DNA from: Nonomuraea sp. PA05
GTDB taxonomy: Bacteria > Actinomycetota > Actinomycetes > Streptosporangiales > Streptosporangiaceae
Assembly (NCBI RefSeq): GCF_008086045.1
Contig: NZ_VSEY01000036.1
Span: forward strand, 84,838 to 148,837
Direction of reading: 5' to 3'
DNA length: 64,000 nt
The notes beneath the pieces are model-generated. The model made no database searches and had not been told where the DNA came from. It saw only the letters and a program-made list of their open reading frames with translations. A program made the translations under genes and the position numbers. Of the stretch, positions 25,134 to 32,826 are shown one piece after another. Within the stretch, counting starts at the first letter, position 1, and each line of letters begins with the position of its first letter.

Positions 25134-25901
25134 GTGAATCGTGAAGAGGTACTGGCCGCGTTCGACCGGGAGCTGCGGCGGGAGGCCGTCGCCGACGACC
25201 CCGGCGCCGAGGTGGAGCACGACGGCGACGTGGTGCGTCAGGTGGGGCCGGAGGACGGCTGGAACGGCGTCCTCTGGTCCGGTCTGCGCTCCGGCGAGGA
25301 CGCCGACGCCGCCATCGCCGCGCAGGTGAAGCACTTCGGGGCGCTCGGCCGTCCGTTCGAGTGGAAGGTGTACGGGCACGACCGGCCCGCCGACCTCGGC
25401 AGCCGTCTCCTGGCCGCCGGTTTCACCCCGGAACCGGTGGAGTCGCTCATGGTGGCGCAGGCCGTCGGCATCCCTGACGCGCCCGTCCCCGACGGCATCC
25501 GGCTGATCCCGGTGACCGGCCAGGACGGCGTGGAGCTGGTGGCCGACGTGCACGAGGCGGCGTTCGGCGCGGCTCGCGTGCACATCAGGGAACGGCTGCA
25601 CGCCCAGCTCGCCGCCGGGACCGTCGTCGCGGTCGTCGCCATGGCCGGCGACGTGCCCGTCAGCGCCGCGCGCATGGATCTGCACCCCGGCACCCGGTTC
25701 GCGAGCCTGTGGGGCGGCGGCACCGTGCCCGAGTGGCGCAGGCGCGGCGTCTACCGGGCGCTGGTCGCCTACCGGGCGCGGGAGGCGGTGGCGCGCGGCT
25801 TCGAGTATCTGCAGGTGGACGCCACCGACCAGAGCCATCCCATCCTGCTGCGGCTGGGCTTCGCCGAGCTCACCACGACGACGCCGTACGTCCATCCTTG
25901 A
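25134..25901 (+). CDS. GNAT-family acetyltransferase
   Basis: 255-residue N-acetyltransferase. The C-terminal half (about 120-250) has the acetyl-CoA loop VPEWRRRGVYRALVAYRAREA (R-x-x-G-x type) and a final VDATDQSHPILLRLGF motif with the conserved Asn/Asp and Gly-Phe of GNAT proteins. The N-terminal half is a diverged GNAT-like domain. The substrate is unknown. It starts at GTG 25134, and a CATAAAT box around 25088 may be part of its promoter. The preceding 70 bp contain short imperfect repeats of CGGCTGACGAAG-like sequence. Confidence 0.82.
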   Translation: MNREEVLAAFDRELRREAVADDPGAEVEHDGDVVRQVGPEDGWNGVLWSGLRSGEDADAAIAAQVKHFGALGRPFEWKVYGHDRPADLGSRLLAAGFTPEPVESLMVAQAVGIPDAPVPDGIRLIPVTGQDGVELVADVHEAAFGAARVHIRERLHAQLAAGTVVAVVAMAGDVPVSAARMDLHPGTRFASLWGGGTVPEWRRRGVYRALVAYRAREAVARGFEYLQVDATDQSHPILLRLGFAELTTTTPYVHP

Positions 25902-25907
25902 GTACCC

Positions 25908-26855
25908 TTGACCTGCCCGTCCTTTTCCTTCCAGGAGTGCGTCACGAACCCGCGAGAGCTCGGCCTGCTGGCCGACTGTGAGAGCTGCTTCGGGCTGTGC
26001 TGCGTGGCGCTGCCGTTCTCGGCCTCGGCCGACTTCGCCGTCGACAAGGCCGGCGGACAGCCCTGCCACAACCTGAGCGACGACTTCCGCTGCTCGATCC
26101 ACACGCGGCTGCGGGAGCGCGGGTTCCCCGGGTGCACGGTGTTCGACTGCTTCGGGGCGGGGCAGAAGGTCTCGCAGGTCACGTACGAGGGGCGGAGCTG
26201 GCGCGAGGAGCCGGGGACGGCCCGGCAGATGTACGCGGTGTTCCCCGTCATGCGGCAGCTCCACGAGCTGCTGTGGTACCTGGCCGAGGCGCTGACCCTG
26301 GAGGCGGCGCGGCCGGTGCACGACGCGTTGCGGTCGGCCCTGGCGGAGACCGAGGGGCTCACCAGGGAGAGCGCCGACGTGCTGGAGAAGCTGGACGTGG
26401 CGGCGCATCGGGGCGCGGTCAACGGGCTGCTGCTGCGGGCCAGTGAGCTGGCGCGGGCCGGGTTGAAGGGGAAGGAACGCCGGGGGGCCGATCTGATCGG
26501 GGCGCGGTTGAGGGGGGCCGGGCTCCGGGGGGCGAACCTTCGGGGGGCCTACCTGATCGGGGCTGATCTGCGGGGGGCCGATCTGCGGCAGGCGGATCTC
26601 ATCGGGGCCGACCTGCGGGGTGCCGACCTGTCGGGCGCTGATCTCACGGGGTGCGTTTTTCTGACTCAGGCGCAGGTCAACGCCGCCAAGGGCGATACGG
26701 CCACGCGGCTGCCCGCGTCGCTGGCGCGGCCCGCGCACTGGACGGAGGGCGGCGCGGCCGAGCGCGCGGGAGGCGGCCGGGGGCGTCGCTCAGCCGACGG
26801 CGGTGGCGGCGAGCGCGCCGCAGGTGGCCGGGGCCGCCGTCCGCGTCGCCGCTGA
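25908..26855 (+). CDS. Cys-rich pentapeptide-repeat protein
   Basis: Protein of up to 315 residues. The N-terminal domain has paired cysteines (CESCFGLCC, then CHNL, RCSIH, FPGCTVFDCFG), likely to bind Zn or an Fe-S cluster, followed by a helical middle. Residues 180-245 are pentapeptide repeats A(D/N)LxG in about twelve coils, which form a right-handed beta helix. The tail is basic and Gly-rich. The frame opens at TTG 25908. The only ribosome site, AGGAG at 25933-25937, lies in front of non-standard codons GTC/ACG at 25941-25944, so the true start is uncertain. It lies 6 bp after the GNAT gene, suggesting one operon. Confidence 0.78.
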   Translation: MTCPSFSFQECVTNPRELGLLADCESCFGLCCVALPFSASADFAVDKAGGQPCHNLSDDFRCSIHTRLRERGFPGCTVFDCFGAGQKVSQVTYEGRSWREEPGTARQMYAVFPVMRQLHELLWYLAEALTLEAARPVHDALRSALAETEGLTRESADVLEKLDVAAHRGAVNGLLLRASELARAGLKGKERRGADLIGARLRGAGLRGANLRGAYLIGADLRGADLRQADLIGADLRGADLSGADLTGCVFLTQAQVNAAKGDTATRLPASLARPAHWTEGGAAERAGGGRGRRSADGGGGERAAGGRGRRPRRR

Positions 26856-26876
26856 CGCCGCACCGCCCCGCGCGCG

Positions 26877-27380
26877 TCAGGGCGCGCCCGTCGTGTCCCC
26901 CAGTGATTCGAGCAGGTCGCGCAGCGTCCCCGCGAGGGCGTCGCGCTGCTCGGCCGTGAGCGCGGCGAGCACCCGGTGCTCCGTCGCGACATGATCCGGC
27001 AGCACCCGCTCGATCAGCGCGAACCCCTCCTCCGTCAGCGTCACGTGCACGACGCGCCCGTCCGACTCGCTGGGCGTGCGCGTCACCAGCCCGCGCGCCT
27101 CCATCCGGTCGAGCCGCTGCGTGACGGCCCCCGAGGTGATCATGGACGCGCGCATCAGCTCGGCCGGGGTCAGCCGGTGCGGCGGGTCGCTGCGCCGCAG
27201 CGTGGCCAGAACGTCGAACGAGGCCGAGTCCAGCTCGTGAGCCGCGAACGTCCGGCGCAACTCGGCGTCGATCAGCCGGTGCAGCCGCGCCAGCCGCCCG
27301 ACCACCCCCATCGGGGTGACGTCCAGGTCGGGACGCTGGTCGTGCCACTGCTTCAGGACGAGTTCGACATGATCGGCCAC
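26877..27380 (-). CDS. MarR-family repressor
   Basis: 167-residue MarR regulator. The winged helix (about 55-120) includes LTPAELMRASMITSGAVTQRLDRMEARGLVTR, with the wing SESDGRVVHVTLT. It starts at GTG 27380 with GAGG upstream. It is divergent from the EamA transporter. Three copies of a 12-bp sequence (CTTAGYGNTRAG) lie between them, one between this gene's own promoter region and start, so it is likely to control both genes. Confidence 0.9.
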   Translation of the reverse strand: MADHVELVLKQWHDQRPDLDVTPMGVVGRLARLHRLIDAELRRTFAAHELDSASFDVLATLRRSDPPHRLTPAELMRASMITSGAVTQRLDRMEARGLVTRTPSESDGRVVHVTLTEEGFALIERVLPDHVATEHRVLAALTAEQRDALAGTLRDLLESLGDTTGAP

Positions 27381-27399
27381 CGCCTCAGCCTACCGATGT

Positions 27400-27464
27400 C
27401 TTAGCGGTGAGGTAAATGTAGTGACAGATATCTTAGCGTTGAGGTACTTTGTCTTAGTGCTAAG
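27400..27464. promoter_or_regulatory. three phased MarR operators and leaderless EamA promoter
   Basis: The 12-mers CTTAGCGGTGAG (27400-27411), CTTAGCGTTGAG (27432-27443) and CTTAGTGCTAAG (27453-27464, perfect palindrome) share the consensus CTTAGYGNTRAG. Distances are 32 and 21 bp, about three and two helical turns. Promoter elements are -35 GTGACA (27421-27426), an 18-bp spacer, -10 TACTTT (27445-27450), then 6 nt to the GTG. Operator 2 lies in the spacer and operator 3 spans the start. Confidence 0.78.
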
Positions 27465-28497
27465 AAATCACCGTGGCGTCATCCTCCTGACCGCGTTGAC
27501 CCCCGCCATCTGGGGCACCACCTACCTCGTCACCACCGAGCTGCTTCCGCCCGGCCGCCCCCTCCTCGCCGCGGTGATCAGGGCGCTGCCCGCCGGGTTG
27601 CTCCTCGTCGCCATCACCCGCCGCCTGCCTCAGGGGATCTGGTGGTGGCGGGCGCTGATGCTGGGCGCGCTGAACATCGGGGTGTTCTTCGCGTTGCTGT
27701 TCGTGGGGGCCTACCGGCTGCCCGGAGGGGTGGCGGCGACCGTCGGCGCCGTCCAGCCGCTGCTGGTCGCCCTGTTGTCGGCCGGGCTGCTCGGCGAGCG
27801 GCTCACGGTGCGCACCCTGCTGGCCGCCGCGGCGGGTGTGGCCGGGGTCAGCCTGCTCGTGCTGCGCGCCGACGCGCGGCTGGACGCGCTGGGCGTGGCC
27901 GCCGCGCTCGGCGGGGCCGCCGTGATGGCGGTGGGGGTGGTGCTGAGCAAGCGGTGGCAGTCGCCCGCGCCGTTGCTGGCCACCACCGGATGGCAGCTCG
28001 TCGCGGGCGGGCTGCTGCTGGTGCCCGTCGCGCTCGTCGTCGAGGGCGCGCCGCCGGCCGGGCTGAGCGGCGCGAACGTCGCCGGGTACGCCTATCTCTC
28101 GCTCGTCGGGGCGGCGCTCGCCTACGCCCTGTGGTTCAGGGGGCTGCGGGTGCTGCCGGCGACCAAGGTCACGTTCCTCGGGCTGCTCAGCCCCGTCGTG
28201 GCCACCATGCTGGGGTGGGTCGTGCTCGGCCAGGAGCTCACGGTGGCCCAGGGGTTCGGCGCGGTGATCGTACTGGGTGCGCTGGTCGTCGCGCAGGTGC
28301 AACCCTCCCGGCGGCGGGAGGCCGCGCGGGTGCGGCCTCCCCGGCGGTGGTCCGCCGCGCGGGTGCGGCCCTCCGGTGAGGGTCAGTGGCCGCGACGCCG
28401 CTGCACGTACAGGCGGTTGCCCTCGGGGCCCGTCCACTCCATCCGCACCACGCCCGCCACCGCGGCGTCGGCGACGCGCGACGGGTCGGCCCAGTAG
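27457..28497 (+). CDS. EamA/DMT-family transporter
   Basis: 346-residue inner-membrane exporter with two EamA domains and ten predicted membrane helices. Signatures are LTPAIWGTTYLVTTELLP at the N-terminus, PGGVAATVGAVQPLLVALL, and YALWFRGLRVLPATKVTFLGLLSPVVA in the second half. The start GTG 27457 is preferred because the TACTTT box is 6 nt upstream; the frame opens at 27421, inside the promoter. Being divergent from a MarR gene with shared operators points to an efflux pump induced by a small molecule. The last 60 residues are Arg/Pro-rich with AARVRP repeats and overlap the convergent GH43 gene by 115 bp. Confidence 0.85.
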   Translation: MLRNHRGVILLTALTPAIWGTTYLVTTELLPPGRPLLAAVIRALPAGLLLVAITRRLPQGIWWWRALMLGALNIGVFFALLFVGAYRLPGGVAATVGAVQPLLVALLSAGLLGERLTVRTLLAAAAGVAGVSLLVLRADARLDALGVAAALGGAAVMAVGVVLSKRWQSPAPLLATTGWQLVAGGLLLVPVALVVEGAPPAGLSGANVAGYAYLSLVGAALAYALWFRGLRVLPATKVTFLGLLSPVVATMLGWVVLGQELTVAQGFGAVIVLGALVVAQVQPSRRREAARVRPPRRWSAARVRPSGEGQWPRRRCTYRRLPSGPVHSIRTTPATAASATRDGSAQ

Positions 28498-29711
28498 CCG
28501 AACGCCGGGTTGCGGAAGAACGTCGCCCAGACGTGACCGCTGTGATCGGTGAAGAAGTTGTTGTGACCGGCCCCGACCCCCGCCGTCCACCGCTTGGAGT
28601 ACGGGCCCTCGAAGGTGTCCGACACGGCCACGACCGCGTCGTACTGGTACTGCACCCGCCCGGGGGCCGCCGTGTCGTAGGCGTAGCGGGTGCTGCCGTC
28701 GGCGTTGGCCGACGACCGATCCCAGGCGGCGTGCAGCAGGTAGTACTTGCCGCCGTGCTTGAAGACGTAGGCGCCTTCGAGGTACGGCTCGGGCGTGTAG
28801 GCCGTCTGCTGGAACTTCGGCAGGTTCGTGACCGGGACGATGTCCTCCATGTCGTCACGGAACTTGGCGTACAGGTGGTTGTGCAGCACCAGCCACGCGT
28901 CGTCGCCCTCGGTGTAGAGGCTGCCGTCGATGTGGTGGTAGGCGCCCGGCTTGATCCAGTTGGGCCCGCCGATGAACGAGTCGCCGAACGGCTTGTCGAG
29001 GTTGCCCTCGACCAGCCGGTACGGCCCCTCGACCCCGCCATCGCTGACCAGCATGAACGAGCCGACCTTCTGGGAGTGGTCGCCCATGCACGCCACGATG
29101 TACCACTTGCCGCGGAAGTAGTGCACCTCCGGCGCCCACGCGTTGCCGCGCTTGCCGAACTGGCCCTCGTCGGTCCAGTACTCCTGCCACGGCGCGACGA
29201 CCGTCCGTCCCGGCTGGTTCTCGCCGGCGAACTCGGGTGACCACACCTTGCCCTTCTCGGCGTCCGGCCGGATGCGGGTGGTGTCCGCCAGCCGCCACGG
29301 CCCGCGCAGCGACCGGGCCGTCCACACGAAGATGCCGTCGTTCCACGGTCCGGCGGCGGCGAGCCCGGGCACGCGGGTGGTGCCGGTGGCGACGTAGAGC
29401 GGGCGCCCGCCGACGCGGAAGCAGTTGACGTAGGTGTCGCGAATCCAGACCCGGCCGAGCTCCTGGTCGCGGGGCCGCAGTTCGAGGGGGAGGATGAAGG
29501 AGTTGTCCGCACGCGGCCACAGGTCCTCCCGGGTGTCGGCGAGGCCGTAGGGCTCGAGTTCCGGCCAGTTCTCCGGGTGACGCCGCAGCGACGTGCCGCC
29601 CGTGGACGCCTGGGCGGCGGTCGCGGGCAGCGCCGCCGCTCCCAGCAGGCCCGCCACGCCGGTCAGCAGCGATCGCCGATCGACGTTCAACCCGTTGTCG
29701 GAACCAGTCAT
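28383..29711 (-). CDS. TAT-exported GH43-family glycoside hydrolase
   Basis: 442 residues. A twin-arginine signal (VDRRSLLTGVAGLLGAAAL, about 10-28) precedes a five-bladed GH43 propeller. Catalytic-site signatures are RDTYVNCFRVGGRPLYVATG (general base Asp), WAPEVHYFRGKWYIVA (middle Asp/Glu region) and PYLEGAYVFKHGGKYYLLHA (general acid Glu). GH43 enzymes remove arabinofuranosyl, xylosyl or galactosyl units from plant polysaccharides, but subfamily and substrate are not clear. It starts at ATG 29711 after GGAAGGA. Confidence 0.85.
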   Translation of the reverse strand: MTGSDNGLNVDRRSLLTGVAGLLGAAALPATAAQASTGGTSLRRHPENWPELEPYGLADTREDLWPRADNSFILPLELRPRDQELGRVWIRDTYVNCFRVGGRPLYVATGTTRVPGLAAAGPWNDGIFVWTARSLRGPWRLADTTRIRPDAEKGKVWSPEFAGENQPGRTVVAPWQEYWTDEGQFGKRGNAWAPEVHYFRGKWYIVACMGDHSQKVGSFMLVSDGGVEGPYRLVEGNLDKPFGDSFIGGPNWIKPGAYHHIDGSLYTEGDDAWLVLHNHLYAKFRDDMEDIVPVTNLPKFQQTAYTPEPYLEGAYVFKHGGKYYLLHAAWDRSSANADGSTRYAYDTAAPGRVQYQYDAVVAVSDTFEGPYSKRWTAGVGAGHNNFFTDHSGHVWATFFRNPAFGYWADPSRVADAAVAGVVRMEWTGPEGNRLYVQRRRGH

Positions 29712-29929
29712 CAGTTGTGTCCTTCCACGTGGGACGGGTGCGGGGGCCGCCGTTGCGGAGAGTCTGCCCAAGTCGCATTAATTTCGTCAATAACCCGGAA
29801 GAAATCTCCCATGGCCCTTCCGTTCAGGGCTTTCACGGCAAAAGCGCTGGTCAAGCGATCGTTCGGAAGATCTCTCGTAACGTTCGCGTAACGGACTTGT
29901 CGGACGGGGGTGCCGCGCGGTTAGGTGGC

Positions 29930-30258
29930 GTCCGTGATCAGAGCGGAGAGCGCATGTGGGTGGTGCTGCCCGGGGTGACGATCTCCAACGGGTTCGGCTT
30001 CAGCCCGGACGGGCGGCTGGCGTACTACGCCGGGGCGGGGCCGTGCACCGGTACGACCCGGGCGGGCGGCTCGACGCCGTCGTCCGGCTGCCGGTGCGCA
30101 AGGTGACGGCGGTGACGTTCGGCGGTGAGGGGCTCGACCGGCTGTTCATCACCACGTCGGCGCTGGACGTGGACCGGGAGGAGCAGCCGGAGGCGGGTGC
30201 GCTCTTCTGCGCCGACCCGGGCGTCCGGGGCTTGCCGGTGCTGCCCACCACCCTGTGA
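29930..30258 (+). pseudogene. SMP-30/gluconolactonase remnant
   Basis: The first frame reads MWVVLPGVTISNGFGFSPDGRLAYYAG; after a break at about 30035 the next frame reads VHRYDPGGRLDAVVRLPV, then VTAVTFGGEGLDRLFITT, and ends at 30258 with GALFCADPGVRGLPV. This is the order of the C-terminal half of SMP-30/gluconolactonase beta-propellers. The N-terminal half is missing and a frameshift separates the pieces. It lies divergent from the GH43 gene and may once have belonged to the same sugar pathway. Confidence 0.65.
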
Positions 30259-30485
30259 GCGGGGTTGGCGGGGGGCGACGTCCAGCGTTCGCGGCGGACG
30301 GGAAGGGCCGTCCGCGGCGTCACCCGGCTCCCCTGCAACACCACGGCTGCAACACCACGGCCTGCCTCGCGGGCGGCCGACGGGCGGGACACCGGCGTGA
30401 ACGTCGCCCATAGCTTGGACCGCTCGTCCATGCCCCCCGGTTCCATCCGGAGCGCAACCCGTCGCAGTGTTCGTGCCCGCCCAGG

Positions 30486-31556
30486 TCAGCGGCGTTCGGC
30501 TGCCGCGTGCCCGGCGCCGTAGCCGTCCGCGCGCACCACGATCCGCCCCGACTCCACGCGCAACGCGACCTCCGTGGCGTCGCCCGGCTCGGCCACTCCG
30601 GCCGCCGCCGCCAGCGCGCCGCTCTCGTCGTGGACCACCCGCAGCCGCGGCCAGGCGGGCCGCGGGAACGCCTGCCGCAGGCACGTGCTCACCTCGGCGA
30701 GCACCAGCCGGGCCAGCGGCAGCAGCTCCTTGGGCGCGCCCGTCACCACGACGGCGGTGACCTCGGCCTCGGCGGGCGCCGCGCGCGCCACGTCCTCGAC
30801 GGCCGAGAGCCGGTTCAGCCCGAGCACCGCCACCACGCCGTCACGCTCCAGCCGCGCGGGCGCGCCCGCGACCGCGTCGAGGGCGCCCGGCGGCGGCTTC
30901 CAGGGCTCGTCGGTCTCCCGGACGCGGGGGAGCAGCGGCGCCGGCGCCCACCGGTCACCCAGGTCGAGGTCCGCGAGCTGCTCGCACACCCTGATCACGT
31001 TGAACGGGTCGACGAACCCCGGCGCGGCGGCCGTGAGCTGCGTGGCCCCCTGCAACACCGTCAGCACGGACTCGGCCAGCCGCACCAGCCGCCCGTCCGG
31101 CTCGCGCGGCGGGCGCAGCCGCTCCATCGCCAGCCCGAGCAGGACCGCGTTGAGCTGCATGAGCTGCGCGTACGGCCGCCGGGTGACCTCGTCGGCGAGG
31201 ATCTCGGGGATCAGGTGCATGCTCAGCCTGCTCGGCTCGTGCTCGCCCTCGGTGGCCAGCGGCAGCCGGGTCACCCAGACGCGCGCCAGCTCGCCGAGAG
31301 CCTCCCGCACGGTCAGCGCGGGCTCCTCCGGGGTGGTCACCGGGGCGCGTTCGGCCAGGTCGGCCAGCACGGCGAAGTAGAGCGCCCGCTTGCCGGGGAA
31401 GTTGGAGTAGACCGCGCCGCGCGTGAGCTCGGCCCGGTCGGCGATGTCGTCGATCTTCGCTTCCCTGAATCCGCGCTCGGCGAACTCCGCCCTGGCAGCG
31501 GCCAGCACTTTCCCCCGATTGCGCTCCTGCGTCTCCGCTCGGGTGAGCCGGGCCAA
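30486..31556 (-). CDS. TetR regulator with thioredoxin-fold C-terminal extension
   Basis: 356 residues, much longer than the usual 200. The N-terminal HTH (10-60) reads ETQERNRGKVLAAARAEF and ELTRGAVYSNFPGKRALYFAVL. A standard TetR core continues to about 220. Residues 245-350 (DGVVAVLGLNRLSAVEDVAR, then LRVVHDESGALAAAAGV) resemble a thioredoxin/peroxiredoxin-like fold without an active-site CxxC. Such a tail could sense redox state or bind a partner. The start is TTG 31556 after GAGGAGG. It is divergent from the P450 at 31639 and probably controls it. Confidence 0.78.
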   Translation of the reverse strand: MARLTRAETQERNRGKVLAAARAEFAERGFREAKIDDIADRAELTRGAVYSNFPGKRALYFAVLADLAERAPVTTPEEPALTVREALGELARVWVTRLPLATEGEHEPSRLSMHLIPEILADEVTRRPYAQLMQLNAVLLGLAMERLRPPREPDGRLVRLAESVLTVLQGATQLTAAAPGFVDPFNVIRVCEQLADLDLGDRWAPAPLLPRVRETDEPWKPPPGALDAVAGAPARLERDGVVAVLGLNRLSAVEDVARAAPAEAEVTAVVVTGAPKELLPLARLVLAEVSTCLRQAFPRPAWPRLRVVHDESGALAAAAGVAEPGDATEVALRVESGRIVVRADGYGAGHAAAERR

Positions 31557-31638
31557 CCGTCCTCCTCGTTGCCGGGTGCTCCGCAGCCAAGATACCGTGA
31601 ACATCCAGATGATGGGATCATTCGAAACGAGGCCAGCC

Positions 31639-32817
31639 ATGGATGTGCCGGAGATCGACCTGACCGACCCGGCGGTGCTGCACGACCCGTACACGGCGTA
31701 CGCGCAGGTCAGGGAGCAGTCCGCGGTGGCGCGGCTGCTGGTGCCCGGGTTCGGCCCGTTCTGGGCGGTGACGCGGCACGAGGAGGCCAGGGCGATGCTG
31801 GCCGACCCGCGCATGCGGATCGAGCAGTCCAGCTTCATGCGGCCCGACGTGCCGGAGCACTGCCGGCCGTACCTGCGTACGATGTCCGAGACGAACGGCG
31901 CCGAGCATGCGCGGCTGCGCAGGCTGGTCGCGCCCGCGTTCACGCCGCGCAGGGCCGCCGAGTTCGCCGGGCGCGTCGAGCGGATCGTCGAAGGGCTGCT
32001 CGGCGAGCTGCCGGAGCGGGAGCCGGTGGACCTGCTCGACCGGTTCGCCAAGCCGCTGCCGATCGACGTGATCTGCGAGCTGGCCGGCATCCCGCCCGCC
32101 GACCGCCCGCGCTGGCGCGAGTACGGCGCCGCCATCGCCGCCGGGCACGGCGAGAAGTTCGCGCGGGCCATCCCCGCGATCATCGGCGACGCCCGGGCCG
32201 CGATCGCGGCAGTCAAGGACGAGCCGGGCGACGGGCTGGTGTCCGACCTGGCCCGCGTGGTGGAGGAGGACGGCGACCGGCTCTCTGACGACGAGCTGAT
32301 CACCATGGTGTGGCTGCTCGTCCTGGCAGGCCAGACCCCCGCCAACCTCATCGCGAACGCCGTCGCCACCCTGCTCGCCCACCCTGACCAGCTCGCCGCG
32401 CTGCGCGCGGACCCCGCGCTCATGCCGCGCGCCGTGGACGAGCTGGCCCGCTGGAGCCCGCCCCAGCCGATGACCGTGCCGCGCTTCGCCACCGAGGACG
32501 TCGAGATCGGCGGCGTGCCCATCCCTGAGGGGCAGCCGGTCACCGTGTCCGTCGCCTCGGCCAACCGGGACCCGCGCGTGTTCGACGACCCCGACAGGCT
32601 CGACCTCACCCGCGAGCCGGGGCCGCACCTCGGGTTCGGTCACGGGCCGCACTTCTGCGTCGGCGCGTCGCTGGCCCGCGTGCAGACCGGCGTCGCGCTC
32701 GGGACGCTGCTGCGCCGCTTCCCCGGCCTGGCGCTCGCGGGGGAGGCGGCGTACCTGCCCGACCCGGGGACGCGGCGGCTGGCGTCCCTGCCCGTGACCC
32801 TGCGCCCGGCGGGCTGA
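31639..32817 (+). CDS. cytochrome P450 monooxygenase
   Basis: 392-residue soluble bacterial P450. The heme-binding loop FGHGPHFCVGASLAR carries Cys340, the K-helix ExxR is ELAR at 268-271, and the I-helix oxygen-binding motif is AGQT at 230-233, with Gln where most have Glu/Asp/His before Thr. The ATG at 31639 has GAGG at a good distance; an in-frame ATG at 31609 is possible. No ferredoxin or reductase gene is adjacent, so redox partners are shared. The substrate is unknown. The divergent TetR gene lies 82 bp away. Confidence 0.9.
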   Translation: MDVPEIDLTDPAVLHDPYTAYAQVREQSAVARLLVPGFGPFWAVTRHEEARAMLADPRMRIEQSSFMRPDVPEHCRPYLRTMSETNGAEHARLRRLVAPAFTPRRAAEFAGRVERIVEGLLGELPEREPVDLLDRFAKPLPIDVICELAGIPPADRPRWREYGAAIAAGHGEKFARAIPAIIGDARAAIAAVKDEPGDGLVSDLARVVEEDGDRLSDDELITMVWLLVLAGQTPANLIANAVATLLAHPDQLAALRADPALMPRAVDELARWSPPQPMTVPRFATEDVEIGGVPIPEGQPVTVSVASANRDPRVFDDPDRLDLTREPGPHLGFGHGPHFCVGASLARVQTGVALGTLLRRFPGLALAGEAAYLPDPGTRRLASLPVTLRPAG

Positions 32818-32826
32818 GGCGGCGCG

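Noticed and set aside
27421..27456. Upstream GTG/TTG starts for the EamA transporter
   Set aside because: They lie within the promoter and operators, before the -10 box.
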